Assembly (NCBI GenBank): GCA_902623735.1
Contig: CACNUU010000005.1
Coordinates: forward strand, 1 to 52,603
Source: an uncultured Pelagibacteraceae bacterium
GTDB lineage: Bacteria; Pseudomonadota; Alphaproteobacteria; Pelagibacterales; Pelagibacteraceae
Direction of reading: 5' to 3'
DNA length: 52,603 nt
The translations under genes and the position numbers were made by a program. The notes beneath the pieces are model-generated. The model saw nothing but the letters and a program-made list of their open reading frames with translations. It did not search any database and was not told the origin of the DNA. Shown piece after piece: positions 25,522 to 34,346 of the stretch (positions within the stretch are counted from its first letter, which is position 1; every line of letters starts with the position of its first letter).

Positions 25522-25803
25522 TTATTTCAAAAAATTATCTGCATAAGATTTTTTTATAATCTTTCTTTTTTTTGGTTCAATAATATAAAAATCAATTTTT
25601 TTTTTCTTTGCATATTCTATAGCCTTTTCTTTTGAAGAAAATTCCAAAATTACTTCTGAAAGAGTATCAGATGAACTTTCCCATCCCATTAAAGGATTTT
25701 TAGTTGGATCTTTTGTCTCAAATTCTAAAATCCATTTATTACTTTTCCCTAAACCTGACTGCATAGCACTTTTATTTGGAATATATATTTTTGCTTTTTT
25801 CAT
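25522..25803 (-). CDS. complex I accessory subunit, NDUFS4-like
   Basis: The 93-residue protein carries the ETC complex I subunit conserved region of the NDUFS4 family: MKKAKIYIPNKSAMQSGLG at the start, WILEFETKDPTKNPLMGW with the conserved MGWTSS-like turn (MGWESS), and an EKAIEYAKKKKIDFYI stretch near the end. It is a supernumerary subunit near the NADH-oxidising arm in mitochondria and Alphaproteobacteria. The start codon lies only 3 bases after the CCA of tRNA-Pro on the same strand, so tRNA processing would leave a nearly leaderless message. Confidence 0.9.
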   Translation of the reverse strand: MKKAKIYIPNKSAMQSGLGKSNKWILEFETKDPTKNPLMGWESSSDTLSEVILEFSSKEKAIEYAKKKKIDFYIIEPKKRKIIKKSYADNFLK

Positions 25804-25806
25804 AGA

Positions 25807-25883
<77 letters not shown>

Positions 25884-25892
25884 AATGATGTA

Positions 25893-25920
25893 CTAATACA
25901 GTAGTTATTGATATTTTCAA
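25893..25920 (-). promoter_or_regulatory. candidate sigma-70 promoter for tRNA-Pro
   Basis: On the minus strand TTGAAA (25920-25915), a 16-base spacer and TATTAG (25898-25893) lie so that initiation would be a few bases before the tRNA 5' end at 25883. It would also drive the NDUFS4-like gene. By eye only. Confidence 0.4.
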
Positions 25921-25977
25921 AGGATAAAGCACTCAAAAATAAAAGAATTTTAATCAAAATCTGGTATATAGGAATGG

Positions 25978-26466
25978 ATGATTATCACATGTCCTTCTTG
26001 TAATAAAAAATTTGAGATTGATGCGGCTTTAATTCCAAAAGATGGTCGCACACTACAATGCGGTTCATGTGATCATCAATGGTTTTTTAAAAATATATTC
26101 AAAAAAAAAGAAAAAATTTTAAAGAATTTTGAAAATGATATCCCACAAAAAACAGAGGAATTAATTAAAGAGGCTGAAAAAACTATTTTTAAAAATTTTG
26201 ATGAACAACAACCAAAAAAAAATACTGTTATCAATAAAAAGAAAGAGACCGCTCTAGTAAAATACCAAAAAAAAACTAAATTTAAATTTTCAAATTTATT
26301 TGGATATCTTATAGTTTTTATCATTTCATTTGTCGCACTGATAATAATTTTAGATACTTTTCAATATCCTTTGTCAGCTTTTTTTCCAAATATAGAAGAA
26401 ATCCTTTACAATCTTTATGAAACAATTAAAGATATAATTTCCTTTAGTAGGGATCTAATTAAATAA
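25978..26466 (+). CDS. zinc-ribbon membrane protein (MJ0042-type zinc finger)
   Basis: The N-terminus is a zinc ribbon with two Cys pairs, CPSC (C5, C8) and CGSC (C28, C31), in the MJ0042 pattern (MIITCPSCNKKFEIDAALIP). A Lys/Glu-rich linker follows, then one membrane segment at about 109-128 (GYLIVFIISFVALIIIL) and a short C-terminal part. Proteins of this layout are common in Alphaproteobacteria and their function is unknown. It stands 2 bases before nhaA, so the two are probably co-transcribed. An overlapping ATG at 25974 is out of frame. Confidence 0.82.
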   Translation: MIITCPSCNKKFEIDAALIPKDGRTLQCGSCDHQWFFKNIFKKKEKILKNFENDIPQKTEELIKEAEKTIFKNFDEQQPKKNTVINKKKETALVKYQKKTKFKFSNLFGYLIVFIISFVALIIILDTFQYPLSAFFPNIEEILYNLYETIKDIISFSRDLIK

Positions 26467-26467
26467 A

Positions 26468-27640
26468 ATGATTAATTATATTTCAAAACCCTTTAAATGG
26501 TTCTTTAAACTTGAGGCTGCAAGTGGTTTGGTGCTTTTATTTGCTGCAATTATTGCATTAATTATTAGTAACTCAAATTTATCTGATTTATATTTCTCAA
26601 CATTAAATAAATACCTTTTTTTAGGAATAAACGATATTGGTTTAAAACTTAGTGTCATTCATTGGATTAATGATGCACTTATGGCAATTTTCTTTTTTTT
26701 TGTAACTCTTGAAATAAAAAGAGAATTTATACAAGGCGAATTATCTAATATTAAACAAGCATTGCTACCTATAGTGGCTGCTGTAGGGGGTATGCTTGTT
26801 CCAGCACTATTTTATATTTTTATAAATTTAGGTGATAGCGAAACTTTAAATGGTTGGGCAATACCTTCAGCAACAGATATTGCCTTTTCTCTTGGAGTTT
26901 TATCTCTATTAGGAAAAAGAGTTCCACTATCTTTGAAAGTTTTTCTGACAGCTTTAGCTATTATTGATGACTTAGGAGCAATTGTTATAATTGCTTTATT
27001 TTATTCTGGTGACTTGAGTATTAAGTATTTATCCTTGATGCTGTTAGCATTTATTTGTTTACTAGTTTTAAATAAATTTAACATTAAAAAATTTCTTCCT
27101 TACTTAATTATTGGAATAATTCTTTGGGACTTCACCCACAATTCAGGGATACATGCTACAATTGCAGGAGTCTTATTAGCCATGACTATACCTCATAGAA
27201 AAAAAGAGAAAGACTTTTCTTTGCTTATAAAAGTTGAGCATGCAATTAGTCCGTATGTAGCCTTTGGGATAATGCCTTTATTTGCTTTTGCTAATGCCGG
27301 TGTTTCTCTTGAGGGTTTGTCTTATAGTTCATTATTAGACAAAGTTCCTTTAGGAATTGTACTTGGATTATTTGTTGGAAAACAATTGGGAGTTTTTATT
27401 TTCTCTTATATTTCTATTAAATTAAAGATTGCTCAAATGCCAAATAATACAAGTTGGTATAATTTTTACGGTGTAGGAGTTTTAACAGGAATTGGCTTCA
27501 CAATGAGTTTATTCGTTGGAAATTTAGCTTTTGCTGAAAATATTCAATATATGGACGGTGTAAAAATTGGAGTATTGACTGGGTCATTAATGTCCACTTT
27601 ATTTGGATACTTCCTGATATTACTTACCCCAAATAGATAA
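26468..27640 (+). CDS. nhaA: Na+/H+ antiporter NhaA
   Basis: NhaA exports sodium in exchange for protons and controls cytoplasmic pH. The 390-residue protein has about twelve membrane segments and the key transport motif ALAIIDDLGAIVIIALFY with the two adjacent aspartates D167 and D168. The preceding PSATDIAFSLGVLSLLGKRVP and the late GVLTGIGFTMSLFV block are also typical. Length is normal. It is convenient for a marine cell. It follows the zinc-ribbon gene and precedes glutathione peroxidase by 7 bases. Confidence 0.95.
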   Translation: MINYISKPFKWFFKLEAASGLVLLFAAIIALIISNSNLSDLYFSTLNKYLFLGINDIGLKLSVIHWINDALMAIFFFFVTLEIKREFIQGELSNIKQALLPIVAAVGGMLVPALFYIFINLGDSETLNGWAIPSATDIAFSLGVLSLLGKRVPLSLKVFLTALAIIDDLGAIVIIALFYSGDLSIKYLSLMLLAFICLLVLNKFNIKKFLPYLIIGIILWDFTHNSGIHATIAGVLLAMTIPHRKKEKDFSLLIKVEHAISPYVAFGIMPLFAFANAGVSLEGLSYSSLLDKVPLGIVLGLFVGKQLGVFIFSYISIKLKIAQMPNNTSWYNFYGVGVLTGIGFTMSLFVGNLAFAENIQYMDGVKIGVLTGSLMSTLFGYFLILLTPNR

Positions 27641-27647
27641 ATTAATA

Positions 27648-28205
27648 ATGAAAAATTTAAATTTAGTTTTTATAACATTGATTATGATTTTTTTTAAATC
27701 CCCAGTAATGGCAAATTATGAAAAAATATTCTTTGATTTTAAAATTGAAAGTGTTTCAGGAGAAATTATTGATTTTAAAGATTATAAAAATAAAGCCATA
27801 CTTTTAGTAAATACAGCAAGTTACTGTGGTTTTACAAATCAATATGAAGATTTACAAAATATATGGGAGAAATATAAATCAGAGGGATTGATTGTCTTAG
27901 GTGTTCCCTCAAACTCTTTTAATCAGGAAAAAAAATCAAATAACGAGGTAAAAGATTTTTGTGAAGTCAATTTTAATATTAATTTTCCATTAACAACAAT
28001 TACAAATGTTAAGGGTGACAATGCTCATGAAATATTTAAATGGGCAAAAGAAAATTATGGTAAATCAGCTGTACCAAAGTGGAATTTCCATAAAATATTA
28101 ATTAACAAAGAAGGCAAAATACAAAGTACATTTAATTCATTCACTAAACCAACATCAAGTAAGATAATATTAGAAATCGAAGAGGTATTAAAAACTAAAA
28201 GTTAA
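27648..28205 (+). CDS. glutathione peroxidase-family thiol peroxidase, exported
   Basis: The 185-residue protein has a signal peptide (residues 1-22, ending VMA) and the peroxidase fold. The catalytic residue is a cysteine, C60 in VNTASYCGFTNQY, where animal enzymes have selenocysteine. The FPLTTITNVKG and VPKWNFHKILINKEG blocks supply the conserved Trp and Asn. It probably reduces hydroperoxides in the periplasm using a thiol partner such as thioredoxin. It overlaps the convergent hydrolase gene by 18 bases. Confidence 0.92.
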   Translation: MKNLNLVFITLIMIFFKSPVMANYEKIFFDFKIESVSGEIIDFKDYKNKAILLVNTASYCGFTNQYEDLQNIWEKYKSEGLIVLGVPSNSFNQEKKSNNEVKDFCEVNFNINFPLTTITNVKGDNAHEIFKWAKENYGKSAVPKWNFHKILINKEGKIQSTFNSFTKPTSSKIILEIEEVLKTKS

Positions 28206-28958
28206 ACCATCAAAAGCTGGAATAATTTTTTTTGGAAGTCTTTTTTTCAAAAAACTATAATCTAATGTTGAATGAAGATTTGTTAGAATAGCTCTTTTTG
28301 GTTTAAATTCATTAATCAAATTTAATGACTCTTGTAAATTTAGATGTGAAGGATGACTATTCAAAGAAAAGCAATCGATAACTAAAAATTCGATATTTCT
28401 AAAGAAACTATAATCTTTTTTATCAATTTTGCTTACATCACTTATATAAACAACTTTTTTATTTATTTTATAGCATACACAATTTACCAGTCCATGTTTC
28501 ACATTTATACTCTCAATTAAAATTTTTTCTTTATTTTTATTGAAATACATTTTTCTTTTTACCCTATTCAGATTTAAAATTGCTGGGTAACTATTTTGTG
28601 TTTTCCTAAAACAATATGAAAACGTTTTTAAAAGATATTTAGAGGTTATTTTATCAGCATAAACAGGGATGGTAGTTTTTTTTTTTAAAAAAAAAACTCT
28701 TAAATCATTAATTCCATGCATATGATCTGCGTGCATATGTGAATATAAAACTTTATCAATTTTTTTGATATTATTTGATAATAATTGTGTTCTAAGATCA
28801 GGTGAGGTATCAATTAAAATATTCTGATTTTTTGATGATATTAAAGCTGAGCATCTAGATCTAAAATTTTTTTTTTCCTTTGGGTTACAGTTCCCAAAAT
28901 CACCATCAGCTTTAGGTACACCCATTGAACTCCCACAGCCTAAAATAATAAATTTCAT
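28188..28958 (-). CDS. metallo-beta-lactamase-fold hydrolase, PhnP-like
   Basis: The 256-residue protein has the metal site HxHxDH (H74, H76, D78, H79 in SHMHADHMHGI) and the N-terminal GCGSSMGVP typical of the PhnP-like branch of the family. The CSALISSKNQNILIDTSPDL stretch and the later D-containing VIDCFSLNSHPSHLN fit. It is probably a phosphodiesterase on small cyclic or nucleotide substrates. It follows tatD with a 2-base gap; the pair normally follows metG in Alphaproteobacteria. Confidence 0.86.
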   Translation of the reverse strand: MKFIILGCGSSMGVPKADGDFGNCNPKEKKNFRSRCSALISSKNQNILIDTSPDLRTQLLSNNIKKIDKVLYSHMHADHMHGINDLRVFFLKKKTTIPVYADKITSKYLLKTFSYCFRKTQNSYPAILNLNRVKRKMYFNKNKEKILIESINVKHGLVNCVCYKINKKVVYISDVSKIDKKDYSFFRNIEFLVIDCFSLNSHPSHLNLQESLNLINEFKPKRAILTNLHSTLDYSFLKKRLPKKIIPAFDGLTFSF

Positions 28959-28960
28959 CT

Positions 28961-29719
28961 TTAATTAAAAAACTTATTAAAGTTTTCAGTAGTTTGGGAA
29001 ATTAAATCTTCTTTAGACACTTTTTTTAATTCTGCAAGTTTTTCAGCAGTATATCTTATAAACGAGGGCTCATTTTTTTTGCCTCTATTGGGGACTGGAG
29101 CTAAAAAAGGGCTATCGGTTTCTATTAATAGTTTTGTTAAAGGAAGAGAGCTAAAAGTTTCTTGTAATTCTTTAGAGTTTTTAAAGGTAATAATTCCACT
29201 TGCTGAAAAAAAAGTATTAAAATCTAAAAGTTTTTTTGCAAAATCTTTACTACCTGTAAAACAATGCATTAAAATTTTAAGATTAATGTCGTTAAAATTT
29301 TTTAAAATATCAAAAGTTTCCTCATCAGCACTTCTAGAATGCACTATTAGTGGAACTTTTAACTCTATAGATGCCTTTATATGTTCCTCAAAACTTTTAA
29401 TTTGTTTGTCTTTATCGCTATTGTTGTAATAAAAATCCAGTCCAGTCTCTCCAATTCCTATTATTTTCTTATGACTCTTAACACTTTTCTTAATCTGTTC
29501 TTTTGTTACAAGGTTATTTGATGTTTCGTGAGGATGAATTCCAAATGTTCCATATATCATTTGGTCTTTTTCAATTATCTTTTTGATATTATCAAAACTT
29601 TCAAGAGTAGTACATATTGTCAATATTTTTTTTATACCAACATCTTTTGATCTTTTAATTATTTCATCAAGATTATTAAATAAAGGTTCATGATCTAAGT
29701 GACAATGTGAGTCAATCAT
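28961..29719 (-). CDS. tatD: TatD-family metal-dependent hydrolase (DNase)
   Basis: The TIM-barrel amidohydrolase pattern is clear: MIDSHCHLDHE with the metal HxH at residues 5 and 7, IGETGLDFYYN with the conserved Glu, VPLIVHSRSADEETF, LMHCFTGSKDFAKKLLD and IETDSPFLAPVP with the catalytic Asp. Family members show 3'-5' exonuclease or DNase activity. The 252-residue length is normal. Its start overlaps the ihfA stop by 4 bases, so it is now part of the plsX-ihfA operon rather than the metG operon. Confidence 0.93.
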   Translation of the reverse strand: MIDSHCHLDHEPLFNNLDEIIKRSKDVGIKKILTICTTLESFDNIKKIIEKDQMIYGTFGIHPHETSNNLVTKEQIKKSVKSHKKIIGIGETGLDFYYNNSDKDKQIKSFEEHIKASIELKVPLIVHSRSADEETFDILKNFNDINLKILMHCFTGSKDFAKKLLDFNTFFSASGIITFKNSKELQETFSSLPLTKLLIETDSPFLAPVPNRGKKNEPSFIRYTAEKLAELKKVSKEDLISQTTENFNKFFN

Positions 29720-30015
29720 AATTCTCTCTTTTTGTTTATAAATTCTTTAAATTCTTTAGAAGGTTTGAATAAAACAACCTTTCTTTCAGAAATAATCTTA
29801 TTTTCTTTTGTTTTTGGATTTCGACCAACTCTTGATTTCTTTTGTCGTATGGAAAATGTTCCAAATTTAGATAATTTAAGCTTTTTTTCATTTTTTATAT
29901 TACTAATTATCGTTAATAAAAAATCTTCTATCAAATTTTCAGCAATTTGTTTAGAAAATCCCAACTGCATATAAATTAAATTAACTAAATCTTTTTTAGT
30001 TAAATTTATTCTCAT
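29716..30015 (-). CDS. ihfA: integration host factor alpha subunit (HU/IHF family)
   Basis: IHF bends DNA sharply at specific sites for recombination, replication and transcription. The 99-residue protein begins NLTKKDLVNLIYMQLGFSK, then has KLKLSKFGTFSIRQKKSRVG and the RNPKTKE turn with the proline that intercalates into DNA. These details fit the alpha subunit better than HU. The stop overlaps tatD (ATGA) and the start abuts the plsX stop with no gap. fabH, usually between plsX and ihfA, is missing. Confidence 0.9.
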   Translation of the reverse strand: MRINLTKKDLVNLIYMQLGFSKQIAENLIEDFLLTIISNIKNEKKLKLSKFGTFSIRQKKSRVGRNPKTKENKIISERKVVLFKPSKEFKEFINKKREL

Positions 30016-31023
30016 TTAAATTTCTAAATTATGTTTAATCTTATCTATCAAATTACCTTTTATAATTCTATGACAAACATCTAAAGAATTTGAAAAGCCA
30101 ATATAATCCGTACCTCCATGACTTTTTACGACCGGAGAGTCTAAGCCAATGAATATTGCTCCATTATATAATCGCGGATCCAATCTTTTTTTAAATTTTT
30201 TTAAATTCGACATATTTAGAAAAGATGATATTTTACTCAAAATTGAGTCAGTCATAGCATTTTTAAGTTCACTAATTATAAAATTGGCTGTTCCCTCTGC
30301 AGTTTTTAGTGCAACATTACCTGTGAATCCATCAGAAACTACAACATTTACATTGCCATTCATTAACTCATTTCCTTCAATATAACCAGAAAAATTAAAA
30401 TCTTCAGACTTTTTTTTGTTAAGTAATTGAAAAGTTTCTTTAATTGTTTCGTTACCTTTAAGTTCTTCAGATCCTATGTTTAATAAAGCTACATTCGCTT
30501 TATCATCAGGATAAAGAGATTTATATAAGGAAGCACCCATAATTGAAAAATCAACTAAATTTTTAGAACTACACTCTATGTTAGCACCTAGATCTAAAAC
30601 AACACTCATGCCTTTTTTATTTGGCCACAGAGCTGACAATGCTGGTTTGTCGATATTTTCAATCATTTTTAAATTTAATTTTGAAATCACTAATAGTGCA
30701 CCAGTGTTACCAGCGGATATAACAATGTCTGAATCTTTATTTTTAACGCTTTCAATTGCTAACCACATACTTGTATTTTTACCTCTTTTCGCAGCTTCAA
30801 GGGGACTATCAGTGCTTTCAACTTTTTTATCAGTATGAAATATTTGAAAAAAACTTTTATCTAATTTGTTATTAATACAATTAAGGATTTTTTTTTCATC
30901 TCCGAAAATTTTATAGAAAATATTTTTATTAGATTTGTTATGATGAATTATTCCATCAATAATTTTTTTTGGTGAACCATCACCACCCATTGCATCAACT
31001 GCAATTTTAATTAAATCTGACAT
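30016..31023 (-). CDS. plsX: phosphate acyltransferase PlsX
   Basis: PlsX makes acyl-phosphate from acyl-ACP as the first step of phospholipid synthesis. The N-terminus IAVDAMGGDGSPKKIIDGI is diagnostic. Further family blocks are SAGNTGALLVISKL, LDLGANIECSSKNLVDFSIM, GSEELKGNETIKE and VVSDGFTGNVALKTAEG. The length of 335 residues is normal. It follows rpmF by 14 bases, the classical rpmF-plsX order, and is directly followed by ihfA. Confidence 0.96.
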   Translation of the reverse strand: MSDLIKIAVDAMGGDGSPKKIIDGIIHHNKSNKNIFYKIFGDEKKILNCINNKLDKSFFQIFHTDKKVESTDSPLEAAKRGKNTSMWLAIESVKNKDSDIVISAGNTGALLVISKLNLKMIENIDKPALSALWPNKKGMSVVLDLGANIECSSKNLVDFSIMGASLYKSLYPDDKANVALLNIGSEELKGNETIKETFQLLNKKKSEDFNFSGYIEGNELMNGNVNVVVSDGFTGNVALKTAEGTANFIISELKNAMTDSILSKISSFLNMSNLKKFKKRLDPRLYNGAIFIGLDSPVVKSHGGTDYIGFSNSLDVCHRIIKGNLIDKIKHNLEI

Positions 31024-31037
31024 TTCTTAATAAAAAT

Positions 31038-31220
31038 TTAATCTTTAGGATCTAAAACTTGTCGTCCTTTATACATTCCGGTTTTTAAATCCAAATGATG
31101 AGATAAACGATATTCACCAGATTTTTTATCCTCTATAATATTTTTAGCCCTAAACTTCATATTTTGAGATCTTCTCATACCTGTTCTTGACGGTGTTTGT
31201 TTACGTTTTGGTACAGCCAT
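31038..31220 (-). CDS. rpmF: 50S ribosomal protein L32
   Basis: The 60-residue protein matches L32: [19 protein letters not shown] at the start, then a hydrophilic middle and the end GRQVLDPKD. The zinc-binding cysteines of some L32 proteins are absent, as in other Alphaproteobacteria. A DUF177 (YceD) gene normally precedes rpmF; here the preceding gene is the Cbp3-like chaperone with only a 22-base gap. Confidence 0.96.
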   Translation of the reverse strand: MAVPKRKQTPSRTGMRRSQNMKFRAKNIIEDKKSGEYRLSHHLDLKTGMYKGRQVLDPKD

Positions 31221-31242
31221 AATTACGCTTAATTACACTTTT

Positions 31243-31689
31243 CTAAAAAGAATTCAAATTTTTTTTTGATAAATTAGTGTTAAAATTGTCAAAATAATCA
31301 GTTAAATTTTCAATTTTTTCAAAATCTGGTAAAAAAATTGTTAACTTTTGAATTTTCTCCGTTTTTTTTAAACTATCCCAAAAATGTACTTCAGAAATTA
31401 TTGAATGAAATAGATTGATATAATCTTTCATTTTTTTATTTATTGATTGGTCACCGTAGCCTATTTCTCTAATGCTAAGCTCTAATTGTCTAAAATTAAA
31501 ATCATATATTTCTTGTAAAATTGCTTTATTATTATCATTTTTAAAATTTTTTAAAAAAAAAGCAAAATGTATTAAAAAAAAAATTAATCTGTCAGAAAAT
31601 GTTTCTGCTCTATTTAATGATATATAAAGGTCTTTATTCCTGGTGTAATTGATTAAAGTATTATAAATATTTATATAATTATTTTTCAT
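31243..31689 (-). CDS. ubiquinol-cytochrome c chaperone family protein (Cbp3-like)
   Basis: The 148-residue protein resembles the Ubiq_cyt_C_chap family, whose mitochondrial member Cbp3 helps assemble cytochrome b of complex III. Visible matches are RAETFSDRLIFFLIHFAFFL, then QEIYDFNFRQLELSIREIGYGD with the F-x-x-D/R-E-x-G pattern, and KMKDYINLFHS. In Alphaproteobacteria this gene sits next to bamE in divergent orientation, as here. Its start codon overlaps that of bamE on the opposite strand, so neither gene has its own upstream spacer. Confidence 0.78.
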   Translation of the reverse strand: MKNNYINIYNTLINYTRNKDLYISLNRAETFSDRLIFFLIHFAFFLKNFKNDNNKAILQEIYDFNFRQLELSIREIGYGDQSINKKMKDYINLFHSIISEVHFWDSLKKTEKIQKLTIFLPDFEKIENLTDYFDNFNTNLSKKNLNSF

Positions 31690-32173
31690 GAAAAAAATAT
31701 TATATATAATTTTAATTTTTTTTATAGTTACAAATTGTACAACAAAAAAAGTTATAAAACATCACGGTGTTCCATTTCTTGAAAAAAAACAAGCGTCTTT
31801 GATTATCGATAAATCTAATAAAAATGACATAAAAAAACTGTTAGGTTTGCCATCAACAAAAAGTAAATTTGATGATGATGTTTGGATTTACATTGAAAGA
31901 AAACAAACACAATCACAATTAAAAAATTTAGGTAAAATGAAAATCTTTAAAAACGATATTCTTGTTTTGGAAATTGATAAATATGGTTTATTAAAAAAAA
32001 AAACTTTTTATGATTTACAAGATATGAACAAAATTAAAATTGCCAATGAAACTACAAAATCAGGATTATTAAAAAATCGTTTTATATATGATTTTATGTC
32101 CAGTATGAGACAAAAAGTTAATGACCCTCTAGGTCAGAGGGCCAAAAAAAGAAAAGAAGCTAACCAGCGATAA
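31688..32173 (+). CDS. bamE: outer membrane assembly lipoprotein BamE
   Basis: BamE (SmpA/OmlA) is a lipoprotein of the BAM complex that inserts beta-barrel proteins in the outer membrane. A signal peptide ends in the lipobox VTNC (Cys17). The SmpA domain is seen in [29 protein letters not shown] residues (about 52-76) and the following beta strands ending LVLEIDKYG. At 161 residues it has the longer C-terminal tail usual in Alphaproteobacteria, ending in a basic stretch. It overlaps hppA at the 3' end by 14 bases, and its tail codons contain a terminator-like hairpin. Confidence 0.88.
   Translation: MKKILYIILIFFIVTNCTTKKVIKHHGVPFLEKKQASLIIDKSNKNDIKKLLGLPSTKSKFDDDVWIYIERKQTQSQLKNLGKMKIFKNDILVLEIDKYGLLKKKTFYDLQDMNKIKIANETTKSGLLKNRFIYDFMSSMRQKVNDPLGQRAKKRKEANQR
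32122..32142 (-). terminator. candidate terminator for hppA embedded in bamE coding sequence
   Basis: On the minus strand GGCCCTCT pairs with AGAGGGTC (one G-T pair, loop GACCT) 18 bases after the hppA stop codon, followed at some distance by CTTTTTG. The stem is unusually GC-rich for this sequence but sits inside the bamE C-terminal codons, and the U-run is not adjacent. Confidence 0.4.
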
Positions 32174-34265
32174 CAGCTAACAATAATAAAGCGACTATAT
32201 TTGTTATTTTAATCATAGGGTTTACTGCGGGTCCAGCGGTATCTTTATATGGATCTCCCACTGTATCACCCGTAACAGCAGCTTTATGGGCATCTGAACC
32301 TTTTCCACCATGATTACCATCTTCAATATATTTTTTTGCATTATCCCAAGCACCGCCACCTGCAGTCATTGATACCGCAACAAAAAGACCTGTTATAATA
32401 ACTCCAAGTAACATTGCACCAACAGATGCTAAAGCAGCAACTTGTCCACCTATAGCAAATATTATAAAGTATAAAACTATTGGGGACAAAACTGGTAACA
32501 AAGAAGGAATAATCATTTCTTTAATTGCTGCAACAGTTAGCAAATCAACTAATTTTGCATAATCGGGTTTTTGTTTTCTTTTCATAATTCCTGGAAATTT
32601 TTTAAATTGCCTTCTTACTTCAATTACTACAGCTCCACCTGCTCTACCTACAGCTTGCATACCCATAGATCCGAATAAATAAGGAAGCATTCCACCAATT
32701 AATAAACCAACAACGACATAAGGGTTTGATAAATCAAAAGTAACAACAATTCCCTCTAATTTAGATCCTGCTACTTTAGAAAAATGCTTAATATCCTCTG
32801 TGTAAGCCGCAAATAAAACTAAAGCACCTAATCCAGCTGAACCAATCGCGTAACCTTTGGTAACTGCTTTAGTTGTATTTCCTACTGCATCCAATGCATC
32901 AGTAGTTTTTCTTACATTATTTGGTAATTTAGACATTTCTGCAATACCACCAGCATTATCTGTAACTGGACCGTAAGCATCAAGTGCTACAACCATTCCA
33001 GCTAAAGCTAACATTGTAGTTACAGCTATTGCGATACCGTAAAGACCTGCGATATGATTTGTAAGCAAAATTCCAGCCACAATTATTAATGCTGGTATAG
33101 CGGTAGCTTCTAGTGAAATTGCTAATCCTTGAATTACATTTGTTCCATGTCCTGTAGTTGATGAACTGGCCACACTACGTACTGGTCTATAATTTGTACC
33201 TGTATAATATTCTGTAACCCAGATTAATAATCCTGTTATAACTAAACCAATAACACCACAGTAATATAAATTCATTCCAGAGAATGATTTGTTGTTTAAA
33301 TTATAAACGTTTTCAAGACCTAAGACAAAATCTGTTACTGGATATAAAATTGCTAATGAAGCTAAAGCAGAAACAACAAAACCTTTATATAGAGCTCCCA
33401 TCACATTTTTACTTTTACCCAATTTTACGAAAAACGTTCCAATTATTGATGTTAAAATACAAGCTCCACCAATTGTTAAAGGATAGATCATCATAGACAT
33501 ATCGCCTGGAAAAAAAATAGAGGATAAAACCATGGTGGCAACTATTGTAACAGCATATGTTTCAAATAAGTCAGCAGCCATTCCAGCACAATCACCAACA
33601 TTATCACCAACGTTATCAGCTATTACAGCCGGATTTCTTGGGTCATCTTCAGGAATACCGGCTTCAACTTTTCCTACTAAATCTGCACCAACATCAGCTC
33701 CTTTGGTAAAAATTCCTCCACCTAATCTCGCAAAAATTGAAATTAAAGAAGCACCAAAACCTAGAGCTACAAGAGCATTAACAATTTCTCTCTCGTCAAT
33801 ATTAAATTTTAACAATAAATAATAATAAACTGCTATTGATAAAAGAGCTAAGCCAGCAACTAGCATTCCAGTTACTGCACCGGATTTAAAAGCAACGGAA
33901 AGTCCACTTGCTAATCCTTTTCTTGAAGCTTCAGCAGTTCTAACATTAGCCTGAACAGAAACAAGCATTCCAACATATCCAGCTATACCAGATAAAGCTG
34001 CACCAATTAAATAACCCAATCCAACAAGTGTACTAAAAGCAATACTTACAATAACCAACACAACAACACCAACTATTGCAATAGTTTTATACTGTCTTGC
34101 CAAATAAGCTTTGGCACCAATTTGAATAGCTGACGCTATGTCTTGCATTTTTGAATTACCCGCACTTGAGTTTAAAATATTTTTTCCTGTGAAATATCCA
34201 TAAACAATTGATAAAAGTCCGGCAGCTATTGTGTATAGAAGAATGGTTTCGACTGTTGAGTTCAT
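32160..34265 (-). CDS. hppA: membrane-bound proton-translocating pyrophosphatase, K+-independent type
   Basis: HppA couples pyrophosphate hydrolysis to ion pumping across the inner membrane. The 701-residue protein has about 16 membrane segments and the active-site blocks [20 protein letters not shown] with [39 protein letters not shown] and the C-terminal [10 protein letters not shown] plus [20 protein letters not shown]. The sequence [18 protein letters not shown] has Lys where K+-dependent enzymes have Ala, so it should be a K+-independent proton pump. It allows recovery of energy from biosynthetic pyrophosphate. It is convergent with bamE, overlapping by 14 bases. Confidence 0.96.
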   Translation of the reverse strand: MNSTVETILLYTIAAGLLSIVYGYFTGKNILNSSAGNSKMQDIASAIQIGAKAYLARQYKTIAIVGVVVLVIVSIAFSTLVGLGYLIGAALSGIAGYVGMLVSVQANVRTAEASRKGLASGLSVAFKSGAVTGMLVAGLALLSIAVYYYLLLKFNIDEREIVNALVALGFGASLISIFARLGGGIFTKGADVGADLVGKVEAGIPEDDPRNPAVIADNVGDNVGDCAGMAADLFETYAVTIVATMVLSSIFFPGDMSMMIYPLTIGGACILTSIIGTFFVKLGKSKNVMGALYKGFVVSALASLAILYPVTDFVLGLENVYNLNNKSFSGMNLYYCGVIGLVITGLLIWVTEYYTGTNYRPVRSVASSSTTGHGTNVIQGLAISLEATAIPALIIVAGILLTNHIAGLYGIAIAVTTMLALAGMVVALDAYGPVTDNAGGIAEMSKLPNNVRKTTDALDAVGNTTKAVTKGYAIGSAGLGALVLFAAYTEDIKHFSKVAGSKLEGIVVTFDLSNPYVVVGLLIGGMLPYLFGSMGMQAVGRAGGAVVIEVRRQFKKFPGIMKRKQKPDYAKLVDLLTVAAIKEMIIPSLLPVLSPIVLYFIIFAIGGQVAALASVGAMLLGVIITGLFVAVSMTAGGGAWDNAKKYIEDGNHGGKGSDAHKAAVTGDTVGDPYKDTAGPAVNPMIKITNIVALLLLAVIAG

Positions 34266-34346
34266 GTTAACCTTAGTTAAGTTGTTGATTGTTAGTTTTA
34301 AAAGCCGGACAATACAAAAAAAGCTATAAAACGCAATGATTAACTT

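Noticed and set aside
29079..29429. 116-codon open frame on the plus strand
   Set aside because: Antisense to tatD, whose metal and catalytic motifs cover the region.
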